From NCBI GenBank assembly GCA_038049695.1, contig CP142456.1:18938501-19002500 (forward strand): a DNA stretch of 64,000 bases. The letters run 5' to 3'. Each line of letters begins with the position of its first letter. The stretch's first letter is position 1. Below are positions 34,801-44,622 of this stretch, piece after piece. The stretch comes from Cinnamomum chago (lineage: Eukaryota; Streptophyta; Magnoliopsida; Laurales; Lauraceae). A model generated the notes under the pieces. The model was not told where the DNA came from. It saw nothing but the letters and a program-made list of their open reading frames with translations, and searched no databases. Both the position numbers and the translations under genes were made by a program.

Positions 34801-36605
34801 ATTAACAAAGAATTAACACATTAACATCAAGAGCATGCCAATGGCAAGTTGATTCTATTTTACAAAAAATGCAAATGGCAAGAACATTTATTTTGCTGAA
34901 TTAGAGTGTCAAATAGTTCTTAGCTTAGGAACTGCCCGGCTAGTGGGACCTACTTGAAAGCATGACAATCATGGGCTTAAGGGGTTTGAATGGTCTCCCC
35001 ATGACCTCTTATTTGCAAAAACATCAGAAGCATCCAATCAATAGAGGTTCTGTTTCAAAGTCTTCAAAATCCAAATCCTATCCATCAAATAAAGTGCGAA
35101 GGGTCCCCAATTTTGCATAATCATTTGGAGGGTCTACACTACTCAGGTGAGGTGAAACTTTGGACCAGTGCTAAAATGTGGTTGTAGTGCATGTGAATGG
35201 TTTATATTGACAGGAGGGAAGCAGGTGAAGCCTCCACAGGCCGTACAATTCCTAAGCTAGAACCTTTAGCCATTCCTGAAGATTTAAAGATGTGTATCTA
35301 ATATTTAACGGACATTCAAGGTTATAAGGGTTCTGAAACCACATTTGTTTTCTCTTATAACGAATGCTGCTTAGACATATAGCACTTGCATGTTTTTGAA
35401 GAGGAAACACCTTCAAATTAGATGCAGTTATCTTCTATTCAAATAAAAATGTAAAATGAGGAGCTCATTTTCTTTAAGAGTTCTACAACATTCAAATATT
35501 TTCATTTTCTATTCCTTGTAGGAACAAAGATTGATCGAAAGTCCATTAACTACAGGTTAGAAGGAACGTCCTCTTTCAAGATATTCAAAGCCTTCAATGC
35601 TCTTGGAACAATTGCCTTTTCATTTGGAGATGCAATGCTTCCAGAAATACAGGTAGTTCATTTATGTATTTCAGCTGTTTCTTTTTTACTTCTTTTCATT
35701 CAATGTCTTATAAGAATTTTTCATATACAACTTCATTTCCTAACATCTCTAACAGACCTGTCCTAAAGATGTTTTTCATTTCAAATGGAAATGGAAGTAT
35801 CTGTTGTGTACAGTCTCGCGTCTTATGCTATTCAACTACATCCTGAAATTAATTTGAAGTAAACATTTCGATTGTGCAAACTGGGTAACTTGAATGGTGG
35901 ATTAACATATGATTCTTTTAACAGAGTACTGTAAGGGAACCTGCAAAGAAGAACATGTACAAAGGTATATCAACTGCGTATGGAATTATTGTATTGAGCT
36001 ACTGGCAATTGGCTTTCAGCGGTTACTGGGCATTCGGATCAGAAGTTCAACCATACATTTTGTCATCACTCGTGATTCCAGAATGGACAATAGTAATGGC
36101 AAATATATTTGCTGTGATTCAAATATCAGGATGCTTTCAGGTACTCTTTTCTTTTTATTAATTGCAGGCTGTTCGGCTGAAGCTGTGTATGCTGAATCCA
36201 TGCTCTTCTAAGATATACTGCAGGCCAACATATGCTTATGTGGAAGAAAGACTTCTATCCAAGAGGCACAGTCACTGTCACACAAGCAATCTTCTGGTGC
36301 GGCTAGTTCTAACATCATGTTACATGGTTCTTATTACTGTTGTTGCCGCAGCAATGCCCTTCTTTGGTGACTTTGTTTCTATTTGTGGAGCTGTTGGGTT
36401 CACTCCACTGGATTTCGTCTTTCCCGCTATAGCATTTCTGAAAGCTGGAAAGTTGCCAAAGAAAACAGGTCTACGGGTCTCAGTTCAGATCATTAACATT
36501 GGCATTGCCACATGCTTTTCTGTTGTTGCTGTACTGGGCTGCATTGGTGCAATTAGGTTCATCATAAAAGATGTTAAGACGTATAGGTTCTTTTATGATA
36601 TGTAA
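31859..36605 (+). CDS. GABA-transporter-like amino acid permease (GAT family)
   Basis: A plasma-membrane proton-coupled amino acid/GABA carrier of the AAAP family; the closest remembered proteins are Arabidopsis GAT1 and probable GABA transporter 2. Seven coding exons in continuous frame with GT..AG introns: 31859-32042, 33778-33900, 34028-34122, 34231-34417, 35522-35652, 35925-36140, 36213-36605; 442 residues, the usual family length. Family blocks in order: KGTWKHAAFHVATTIATPAA, LPFALASLGWPIG, TWYSSLLIASLWEWNGEKH, GYWSITFFQQVASIGNNIAI, FGAFELLLSQLPDIHSLRWV, FNALGTIAFSFGDAMLPEIQ, YWQLAFSGYWAFGSEVQPYI, CRPTYAYVEERLLSKR, FVSICGAVGFTPLDFVFPA, and a C-terminal hydrophobic segment ending YRFFYDM. 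About 11 membrane helices are expected. The purine-rich region before ATG and the CT-rich leader support the start. No stop or frame break is seen, so it looks functional. Substrate is inferred from family only. Confidence 0.92.
34494..34632. repeat. Perfect 69-bp tandem duplication in intron 4
   Basis: The 69-bp unit starting aaataaaactctactagaaa occurs at 34494-34562 and again at 34563-34631 with no difference that I can see. It lies inside the 1.1-kb intron between transporter exons 4 and 5, away from the splice sites. Confidence 0.92.
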
Positions 36606-37494
36606 AGCCATACAACATATTAATGTTATGTAAAGCCATACCATATATTAATGTTCTAAAATTACTGTGAGTTGATTTATACTCGTATTCGAAGAGTCAG
36701 GTGTTTTAGTAAAATGTAAAACTATGATTGCTGATTTGCAGTGGCCTCTTATAGCCTTATTATTCCATCAATGAGGGATCCACTTAAAACAAAATACTAT
36801 AATAGTGCAATGACGAGCGAATTAGTTTTGTAAAGTACGAAGTTTATCTCTTTCATATTCTTGTTGGATTCTTATTTGTTATGAAGTCAGTTTATATTCA
36901 ATAAAATCCACCTTTAATTGTTGGAAAAAAAAATGATGATAAAAAGAGTAGCATATATTATAACATACAGAAAAAACTATAGGGGACATATTATCAAGTG
37001 TGGAATTGATAAAAGTAGATTTGGAATCAGATTCTCTTTTCTACTTGGATTCTTATGTCAACCAAGGAGATAAATTGTCAGCTACATGAAGGAACTTATC
37101 TTGAATCTCTTTAAACTAAAACTCAAATGTGAACACAAACCAAGAAATTGCTTGTGCATGCAAGGGGCCCAACTTAGCCCATATGGAACTGGGTCCCACT
37201 GAAAAGTCTCTTACCGCATCTCTCTCCAAGAGGCCCAGCAGCAATGGGTTTTCCAAATACAAAGTATCTGGGGAAGAGACACAGTGCTTGTCCATCTTTA
37301 TCTTGTAGAGCACTGTCCATTCTCTCCTCCAGTGACGCTTATATCACATCAGAACATAAAAATTCCCTCCTACTCCACAAGACAAAGTAGTCAAAGAAAT
37401 GCTATTAAAAAAGGAATCTCTAGGAAACCATATGATTAGATAAATGAGCATAATCATTACATAGAAAGTTTCACTCGTCGGCAAGCAATAATGT
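36606..37494. other. 3' flank of transporter gene, intergenic
   Basis: It begins with a short near-duplicate (atgtaaagccata at 36600 and 36629) in the 3' UTR. No second gene or repeat end is recognised up to 37494. Confidence 0.5.
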
Positions 37495-37650
37495 TATAGG
37501 TCCGCCGCGACTCTGGCTGCGCAACTCGCAAAACGCGTGTCCCGTGACTCGAATACTCGACCTACCAGGCTCTGATACCAATTGTAGGATCTTATACCCC
37601 ATTGAGCTACCACTTATTCTAAAATCAATTGGTGATGGAAAACGGCATAA
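37495..37650 (-). mobile_element. LTR end plus primer-binding site, fossil fragment
   Basis: On the minus strand an LTR-like end (gggtataagatcctaca) is followed directly by ATTGGTATCAGAGCC (37575-37590), the initiator tRNA-Met primer-binding site of plant LTR elements, and then a short leader. No coding part follows. A copia- or TRIM-type remnant. Confidence 0.6.
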
Positions 37651-37847
37651 CCATGGTTTTATGGCTCAGGCTCGGGTGCGGGCTCGACCACAATTATGAC
37701 TGCTCAGGAGCGAGAGTTGACGTTGACCTCAACAACCTCAAATTCTTAGAAAAATCAGCTTGACTGTGTTGAAAATAAAACAATAGATTTGGATACATCT
37801 AATCACTAACAGAATATAAGCCTTTCTCAACAAAGGAAACTACTTAT

Positions 37848-38065
37848 TGTTAGTACTGTCAAGACAGAGGTCAAGCCCAACCTAATGGGTCAGGTCAACC
37901 CAGTGTGTCAAGAATAATCCAATTGAAGATTTGTTGTAATCTAATGTGTATCATTGACTGATTCACTAGTTAAAGACCTTTCTATCTTTACATCCCATCA
38001 TATCCTAATCAAAGATTATTTCATGAATTGATTCTAAATCTCTAGTTATTAACATGGTATCAGAG
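37848..38065 (+). mobile_element. Short copia/TRIM-type LTR plus primer-binding site
   Basis: A 207-bp LTR-like unit runs TGTTAGTAC...TTATTAACA (37848-38054) and is followed directly by TGGTATCAGAG (38055-38065) and a leader-type sequence (gagtttgaaacccccgtgag). The short LTR suggests a TRIM. No second copy of the LTR is found downstream, so it is a partial fossil. Confidence 0.65.
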
Positions 38066-38136
38066 TTAGAAGTCATGAGTTTGAAACCCCCGTGAGGCAT
38101 GTTACCTCCATATGTCTGTCATTCGAATTTTTGTTC

Positions 38137-38164
38137 GGGGGTGGGGGTGGGGGTGGGGGTGGGG
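38137..38164 (+). repeat. G-tract array, quadruplex-capable
   Basis: Five G tracts (5,5,5,5,4) are separated by single T. The spacing meets the usual G-quadruplex rule with one-base loops. It lies 70 bp past the TRIM-like primer-binding site. Confidence 0.85.
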
Positions 38165-38623
38165 CAGATTAATGTGACTTCCAAGATAAGATAGCGGAGG
38201 ACTATAAATTCCATATAGTGGCAACCAACAAAATGATGGAATTGAGTTACTGTTCTACTTTCTGCTATTCTCTCACAGGTTGTAAGTTGTATACCAAGAT
38301 TCAGGGGCAATCTTTGCAATGGAACGTCTACCCCCAATTTCACCCCTGCAAGGCCTACCTTGATGTTGCCTACGGATGCAAATGATAAAATAACTTCCTA
38401 ATCAATGATGTAAGTTGAGCTGGAACTGTCACATATGGTTTGGTTCCACCATATTAAATGGCCAATACCCAAGAAAAAGTTAGAAAGTATTGGATAATGT
38501 CCATCTGAAGGCCATGTTTTGGTTATCCTCACTGTTGATCCAGTGGTGCACAGCATGGATGGAGATGTCTCAAAATATCCTAGATATGAGGAATGCACCC
38601 TTTGCTTGACCCAGTAGCAGATG

Positions 38624-38637
38624 GTTAAGATGAGAAC
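38624..38637. repeat. LINE target-site duplication, 3' side copy
   Basis: gttaagatgagaac, identical to 44609-44622, directly before the T run that represents the LINE poly(A) tail. Confidence 0.93.
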
Positions 38638-38806
38638 TTTTTTTTTTTTTTGATAATTGGGTAAATATATTAGAAAGGAGAAAGAAGAATACAAGAGAAA
38701 ACAGAACAAAGAAAAAGACCTCCAAATAGGGAGGAAAAAGAAACCAACTGGAAACAGAACACAAAGCAAAAACCAGCACGCACCGGGCATCTAAAGGGGA
38801 CCCTGA

Positions 38807-41800
38807 TTAATCAGCTGGGATTTTCAAAAAACTGAGAATGGAGAGGAGCTGCTGACTGGTTTTTGGGACCGATTTCTTCCTCAGAGAGAAGCTAAAGTCA
38901 TCCTGCAGGTGGCCAATCATCTGAGCGATTGTAGTTTGATGGTTGTCGAAAATTGCTGAGTTTCTAGCCTTCCAGAGAGAGTAAAGAACCGAGAGGTAGG
39001 TAGACGCCATGAACTTCTTTCCAGCCAAATCATTTCCTCTTGAGAGAGAGGTCCATAACGAAGACGGGGACCAAGGGAGAGGAGGCTGCACGTTAGCTAT
39101 CCTGAGAAGCCAATTCCAGAGAAGTTTAGCTGTTGAGCAAGAAAAGAAGAGATGAGAAGCTGATTCAATTCCGTTGAGGCAGAGGCTGCATCTGGAGGCA
39201 AGGGAGAGCCCCAGGTGTTGGAGATGAGATTCTGTGGGAGTCCTATTAAACATCAAACGCCATCCAAAACAGCTGACTCTTGGGAGAGAGATACCATTCC
39301 AAATCAGAGGAGGCCAGTTGAGGGGGAGACTTCTAGTTCTGACTACATTCCAAGCACTGAGCTGAGAAATCTGACCATCAGTGGAGTCTTTCCAAAGGAG
39401 GGTGTCCCGAGCTGATGGACTTGGAGAGAGGAGGGCAGTTGCTGAGGATAGCAGAACTTGAACTTCTGTTGGCACGTTGGAAGGGGTGTGCCAGCTGCCA
39501 GAGTAGAAAAGAGAAGCTAGCTTCTGGTTCTGGGGGAATTGCTGGCTGGGCCAGGCTGCTGCTAGGGGCTTGTCTCCACTCCAGGTGTCATGCCAGAGAT
39601 TGATATCTTCTCCATTGCCAAAAGACCAGACACTGCCTTGATGGATGAGATGAGCCAGGCGACGAATCCGTTTCCAAATGCAAGAGCCATGGGTAGAGTT
39701 AGCTGCGTCCCAGATGTTAGTATTTTTGAAATAGCGTGTCTTAAACCAAGTAGACCAGATTGAATTCTTGGTGGAAGATTGCCAGCCAAGCTTGAGCAGA
39801 GAGGCACTGTTAACTTCGGAAATTCGCCTGATGCCTAGACCACCTTCTTGCTTCGGAAGAGAGACTTGGGACCATTTCACGTAGCTGAATTTTGAGGAGG
39901 AGGCATTGCCGGACCATAGAAAATTCCTCATCAGCCGCTCTATATCTTTACAGAGAGAGATTGGGAGAGGGAGGATTGAAGCATTGTGCATAGGGATGCT
40001 AGAGAGAACGTGCTTGATGAGGATGAGCCTGCCCGCAAAAGAGAGAAACTTAGCCTTCCAGGCTGTGAGCCTAGAGTTAATTGAATCCAGCAGGGGGAGG
40101 AAGTGAATTCTTTTTGGGGAGCCAAAGACTATAGGGAAACCCAGGTAATAGAGCTGAGTCTGGGCTTCTTGGATACCAAGGATGGACCTAATTCTCACCT
40201 TTCTCCTATTTCCACTCTTGCCAAAGAAAAGCTGACTTTTGAGGAGGTTTATTTGCTGGCCTGAGGAGTCTTGGTAGATTTCCAAGAGATCTTGGAGAGC
40301 AAGGACTGCACTTGTAGCGCCTTTCATCAGGATAATTATATCATCAGCGTAGAGCAAGTGGCAGGGGGTGTTTGGGATTGAGGACAGGGGAGAGATAATA
40401 CCTTGGGACTGCAGGTTGTGGATGTGGAGGCTTAGGATCTCTTCGGCAATGATAAACAGGTAAGGGGAAAGGGGGTCTCCTTGTCTTAGGCCATTGGAAG
40501 AGCTGAAAAAACCATGGGGAGATCTGTTGATCAGAACTGAACATTTGGAGGTACAGACGCATTCCTTGATGAGAGAAATCCAAGTTTCTGAGAAGTTAAA
40601 GAACTTGAGGGAGGAGAAGAGGAAGGGCCAACTAAGCTTGTCGAAGGCTTTGGATATGTCTAGCTTGAGACAGAGGGAACCTTTACTAAGCTTGGATTTG
40701 AGCTTTTGGAAGAGCTCAAAGGTAATGGCAGCATGATGGTGAATGGATCTGCCTTTAAGGAAGGCAGCCTGGTTAGTGGAGATAAGAGATGGGAGGATAG
40801 AGGAAAGCCTAGAGGATAGAATTTTTGATATAATTTTATAGGAGAAATTCAGCAAGCTAATTGGCCTAAAATCAGCAAAGGTGGAGGGAGAGTTGGATTT
40901 GGGAATGAGAGAGAGGAAGTAGGCGTTAGAGGCCCTAAGAAGCTTACTGGAATGAAAGAAATGCTTAACAGCTGAGATTACTGTTTGGCCTATAATACCC
41001 CAAGTGGAAGTGAAAAAAACCCCATTGAAGCCGTCAGGACCTGGGGAGCTGCTCTTCTTGAGGGAGAAAACAGCTTCTTTAATTTCAGAATTGGAAGGAG
41101 TTGAAACCAGCATAGAATTGTCAGAGTCTGAGACTTTTGGGCTCTCAGAGTGGAAGAGAATAGGGTGGGGCTGGGCAACTTGAGAATTAAAAAGGTTAGA
41201 AAAGTAGAGGACAGCTTGGTCTTGGATGACTAGGGGGTCTGCTGTAGGTTGGTCATTGACTGAGATTTGGAGAATTTTGTTGAAGGATCCTCTGGCTTTG
41301 GCTGATTGGTGAAAGAATTTGGTATTCAAGTCTCCCTCTTTGAGCCAAGAGATCCTGGGTCTTTGCTTCCAATGGATCTCCTGGGCTTTTAGAATTTCAT
41401 GGAGATTAAGCTTGGCTTTCTGGAGCTCTAATCTAGAGGACTCAGAGGGAGAGGAGTCTAGGCTTTGTTGACACCTGAGGATGGAGGATTCTGCTTCTAG
41501 GATATTTTGATGAACTTGTCCAAAAGTGTTCCTACTCCAGTTTTTAAGAACTAGCTTGAGGTTCTGGAGCTTTTGGGAGAGGATGTACTGAGGATTCCCC
41601 ACTATTGGGATGCTCCAACTTGACTCGACCACTTCTAAGAAGCTGGGATGAAGAAGCCACTTGTTTTCGAATCTAAAAGGGACTTTTGGGACTACAACCT
41701 GGTTAGAGTGGCTGAGGAGGATGGGGCTATGGTCAGAGGAGAGTTTGGGAAGATGAAGAACAGAAGGGTCAGAGCTGGAATCAAGCCAGTGGGAATTAAC

Positions 41801-42412
41801 TAGTACTCTGTCTAGTTTGGCTGCCACGTAAGAAAGGCCCTGTCTGTTGTTGGACCAGGTATAATTGCTACCTAGGGAGGGAATTTCAGAGAGACTTGCT
41901 AGCAGGACAGCTGATTGGAAGCTTTTGAGGGAAGCAGGGGAGGACTGGCGAAGGCTTAGCTTCTCGTGGTGGGCAAGGGTGGCATTAAAGTCTCCTATGA
42001 CGCACCAGGGAATGGAGATTGAAGAAGAGTCTATTAGCTCTTTCCAAAGGTCTTTCCTGATAGAGGGATTGGTGGATCCGTAAACCCCAGTGATGAGGTA
42101 GGAGAGACCAGAGTTATGGTTTAAAAGGGACATGGAGAGGAGCTGGGAGGAGACTTTGGATATAGAAGCCAGAAAGGGGTGAATGGACTTAGAAAGGCAC
42201 CAGAGATTCGGGGGAGAGATGGAGGAGGAGTTAGAGTGAAAAGAATCAAAACCAAAAATGGTTAGGCCAAGGGATTGAATGGAGGAGAAAGAAGTCATTG
42301 GTTCTGAGATAAAAATCAGATCTGGGTGATGGTTGCGGACTAAATTAACCAAGGCTCTAATGGTAGGGGAATTGGCAATTCCCCTACAATTCCAATAAAG
42401 GACTCTTAACAT
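38807..42412 (-). CDS. LINE ORF2: endonuclease and reverse transcriptase
   Basis: 1201 codons without a break; it would nick target DNA and copy the element RNA in place. The N-terminal APE-type endonuclease (about residues 1-235) has YWNCRG, SEP (for the usual ET), GDFN at about 140 and SDHSPI at about 226. A linker with SWLKEGDLNTKFFH (about 355-368) and SSSPGPDGFNGVFF (about 454-467) leads to the reverse transcriptase (about 500-760) with FRPISLLN, LDISKAFDKLSW, GLRQGDPLSPYLF and the catalytic LLYADDIIIL near 688. Then come the usual plant-LINE thumb region and a C-terminal zf-RVT (FGWRLMFNRTPTESHL with CSLC and H..FSC near 1075-1130). No RNase H domain is seen after it. The start ATG lies at the end of ORF1, in the arrangement expected for downstream ORF2 translation. 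All key catalytic motifs are present, so activity is possible but unproven. Confidence 0.95.
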   Translation of the reverse strand: MLRVLYWNCRGIANSPTIRALVNLVRNHHPDLIFISEPMTSFSSIQSLGLTIFGFDSFHSNSSSISPPNLWCLSKSIHPFLASISKVSSQLLSMSLLNHNSGLSYLITGVYGSTNPSIRKDLWKELIDSSSISIPWCVIGDFNATLAHHEKLSLRQSSPASLKSFQSAVLLASLSEIPSLGSNYTWSNNRQGLSYVAAKLDRVLVNSHWLDSSSDPSVLHLPKLSSDHSPILLSHSNQVVVPKVPFRFENKWLLHPSFLEVVESSWSIPIVGNPQYILSQKLQNLKLVLKNWSRNTFGQVHQNILEAESSILRCQQSLDSSPSESSRLELQKAKLNLHEILKAQEIHWKQRPRISWLKEGDLNTKFFHQSAKARGSFNKILQISVNDQPTADPLVIQDQAVLYFSNLFNSQVAQPHPILFHSESPKVSDSDNSMLVSTPSNSEIKEAVFSLKKSSSPGPDGFNGVFFTSTWGIIGQTVISAVKHFFHSSKLLRASNAYFLSLIPKSNSPSTFADFRPISLLNFSYKIISKILSSRLSSILPSLISTNQAAFLKGRSIHHHAAITFELFQKLKSKLSKGSLCLKLDISKAFDKLSWPFLFSSLKFFNFSETWISLIKECVCTSKCSVLINRSPHGFFSSSNGLRQGDPLSPYLFIIAEEILSLHIHNLQSQGIISPLSSIPNTPCHLLYADDIIILMKGATSAVLALQDLLEIYQDSSGQQINLLKSQLFFGKSGNRRKVRIRSILGIQEAQTQLYYLGFPIVFGSPKRIHFLPLLDSINSRLTAWKAKFLSFAGRLILIKHVLSSIPMHNASILPLPISLCKDIERLMRNFLWSGNASSSKFSYVKWSQVSLPKQEGGLGIRRISEVNSASLLKLGWQSSTKNSIWSTWFKTRYFKNTNIWDAANSTHGSCIWKRIRRLAHLIHQGSVWSFGNGEDINLWHDTWSGDKPLAAAWPSQQFPQNQKLASLFYSGSWHTPSNVPTEVQVLLSSATALLSPSPSARDTLLWKDSTDGQISQLSAWNVVRTRSLPLNWPPLIWNGISLPRVSCFGWRLMFNRTPTESHLQHLGLSLASRCSLCLNGIESASHLFFSCSTAKLLWNWLLRIANVQPPLPWSPSSLWTSLSRGNDLAGKKFMASTYLSVLYSLWKARNSAIFDNHQTTIAQMIGHLQDDFSFSLRKKSVPKTSQQLLSILSFLKIPAD

Positions 42413-44582
42413 GGATGGGAGAGAGGGGAGGAGGGTCGCTTATTCTTAGTCCTCCTAGTAATGGGGCCAGTGCCAGTTGTGGTTGGGAAGTGTCTCCCTT
42501 TGCCTGGGGGAAGGAGACTGGGAGTAGGAGTCTCTGAATTCTTATTGAGCTTGGTACCAGCTGGGATCTTAGGAAGGATAGAAGGAGGATGAGGAGAAGG
42601 AACCAGGGGGAAAGAGACTGGGACAGCCTGGATAGGAGGGGCAGAGTAAGAAACTGAGGAGGAGGCATTGTCAGAGGAAGGAACAAGAGAGGAGGCATCG
42701 TTGTTAAGGACAGGGGAGGAAGAAGCAGAGGAGGGTATAATGGAAGGGGCCTGTGCATAGAGGGGGTCAATGGCAGGGGAGAGAGTGCTGGTAGGTTCAA
42801 ACCCAGGGGGGGAGAGGAGGAAGGTTTCTCAGAGTAAGCCTGGAGGTTTCTTCCGTAGATATGGGGGTTAAAGACAGGGTCTAAGAGTGAGTAATTCTCC
42901 AAAATGTCAAAAGGGTTGGAGGTGTCTACTGTGGTGGAAGTGGATTTCTCCAGGATGACTGAGACTACATCATAAGGCAAGTCATTGATTGAGGGATTGC
43001 CCAAGGGAATCTTAGACTGACCAGGGGTAGAGGTTATCACCTTGGAGAGGGATGGTTTGGGAGAATCCTGCGAGATGGCAGAGGAAGGAAGGGGAAGAGA
43101 GGACAGAATTGGAGGAGAAGAGTCCAGAGATGCTGGATAGGTTGAGGCTAAAGGGGGGGGAAGGAGGGGGGGAGGGGCCTCCTCAAGGGGATGATGAACT
43201 GCTGAGGGAGAGATGGGATTAAGAAGGGGTTGGGACAAGGATTGAGAGGAGTTAGAGTGGCCTGATAAGGCCTTGGGGGAATTAGCTGGGAGACCCTGAG
43301 AAAGAGGGTCTGGGCAAGAAGAGCCAGGGCTGGTAATGCCCGGGGAGAGAGAAGAGGGATGAGAGGTTAGTGGGCAGGTTCCGGGGCTGTGCCCAGCTTG
43401 AAAACAGAGAGGGCAGGGAAGATGCTCATAAGAGACCGAGATTGCCAGTTCTCCCTCTCCCTGTAGCTCTACCAGAATGGTTTGAGCTTTGGGTTTGGAG
43501 AGGTCTAAATTAACAAGGACTCTGGCGAAGGTTAGAATCCTTTGAGAGGAGGTTATATCATCCAGCTTGATGGGTTGGCCAATGGAGTTGGCTAGGGAAA
43601 AGATTATGTGTTGACTCTAGCAGTGGTAGGGGAGTCCAGAGAACCTAACCCAGACTGGGGAAAAAGCAGGCCAGACGGATTCATCCTGACCTGGGGACCA
43701 AGGGAGGAAGAAGATTTTCTTTTTGTTAATGAGCATGGGGGATTGGCCTAGGATGAGAGTTTTGTCTGTAGGAGAGTTGAACCTAAAAATGAAATTACCT
43801 TTAATGGTGAGAGACACCATGCAAGGTCTAGAGAGAGGCCATAATCTGGCTTGTGCTTCCACCCATTCCAGAGAGGGCCGTTTGCCTGCAAATTTCCCTA
43901 TCACAGCGCAGGCGAAGGATTCTTTACTAGAGGAAATCATCGAAAGAGGGATGGACAGGGATGGTAGACCGTTTTTCCAGGTGGACTGAGGATAGGAGGA
44001 GAGGTTGGGGGGTGGCGGAGCAGGGAATAAGTTGGCGAAGGAGAGAGGGGGAGCTGATTGAGAAGGTATAGGATTGAGGGGAGGTGGAGGAAGAAGAGAG
44101 GATGTTGAGCTGGCCAGGGCCGGGAAAGCTGTGGGGTTCAGGATTTGGTTTGGAAACTGGTTAAGGAAAGGGGGGACTCCCTGGGAAAGAAAGGCGGGAG
44201 AGGGAGAGATTTGAATGTCTGGAGGCCGGGCCTGACTGGACGGTTGGATCTGACCTGAGAGGTGTGACTGGCCTGGGATGTGGGACTGACCTGGAGGGTG
44301 GGACAGACCTGGGGCCTGACTAAGAAGAGGGGGAAGAGATCCAGGTATGTTGCCTGCTACTGGAGTTGGGAGCGGGAGGGCGGGAACTGCGGGGATTAGA
44401 ACTTTTGAAGCTGGGAGCTGGTATGGACTAAAAGGGAGAAAAACTGTGGATGCTGGAGGTCTGGGTAGCTGGGGAGGAAGGGATGAGGAGGAGGGGTCGA
44501 GGGCTGTGGGTCTGGGGGGCTGGGGGAGGAGGTGGGGGAGGAGGAGTGGGGAGGGCGAGGGGACTAGGGCTGACGAGGGCAT
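42384..44582 (-). pseudogene. LINE ORF1: RNA-binding protein with zinc knuckle
   Basis: ORF1 starts at 44582 (MPSSALVPSPSP) with a long proline/serine-rich region. A DUF4283-type RRM-like domain follows (AVIGKFAGKRPSLEWVE, VWVRFSGLPYHC), then a CX2CX4HX4C knuckle (CPLCFQAGHSPGTC, about 43400-43440) and a second P/S-rich tail. One TAG stop at about 43616-43618 interrupts the frame just after GLPYHC; the same frame then stays open to 42384. The last ~140 residues of that frame are unusually leucine-rich. One base away the sequence reads PGFEPTSTLSPAIDPLYAQ, then NKNSETPTPS, then TRRTKNKRPSSPLSHPC with a TAA overlapping the ORF2 ATG. That points to a one-base length change in the G7/C7 run at 42806-42812. 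Without ORF1 this copy would depend on other copies. Confidence 0.85.
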
Positions 44583-44608
44583 TTTAAATTTCTTTTTTGT
44601 GTGGAATT

Positions 44609-44622
44609 GTTAAGATGAGAAC
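44609..44622. repeat. LINE target-site duplication, 5' side copy
   Basis: gttaagatgagaac, identical to 38624-38637. Confidence 0.93.

Larger units (their letters stand above)
38638..44608 (-). mobile_element. Near-complete L1-type LINE, ~5.97 kb
   Basis: A minus-strand non-LTR retrotransposon bounded by a perfect 14-bp target duplication (gttaagatgagaac at 38624-38637 and 44609-44622). It has a T14-like run at 38638-38651 that is the poly(A) tail, two ORFs in LINE order, and a 5' leader of only 26 bp before ORF1. ORF2 is open from end to end. ORF1 carries one stop and one apparent homopolymer shift. The perfect duplication, clean tail and unbroken ORF2 suggest a recent insertion. The 5' leader is short, so slight 5' truncation cannot be excluded. 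It lies between the transporter and TOC34 genes and interrupts no gene that I can see. Confidence 0.95.

Noticed and set aside
39215-41178. Frames on the plus strand and alternative minus frames inside the LINE
   Set aside because: They are shadows of the 1201-codon ORF2.
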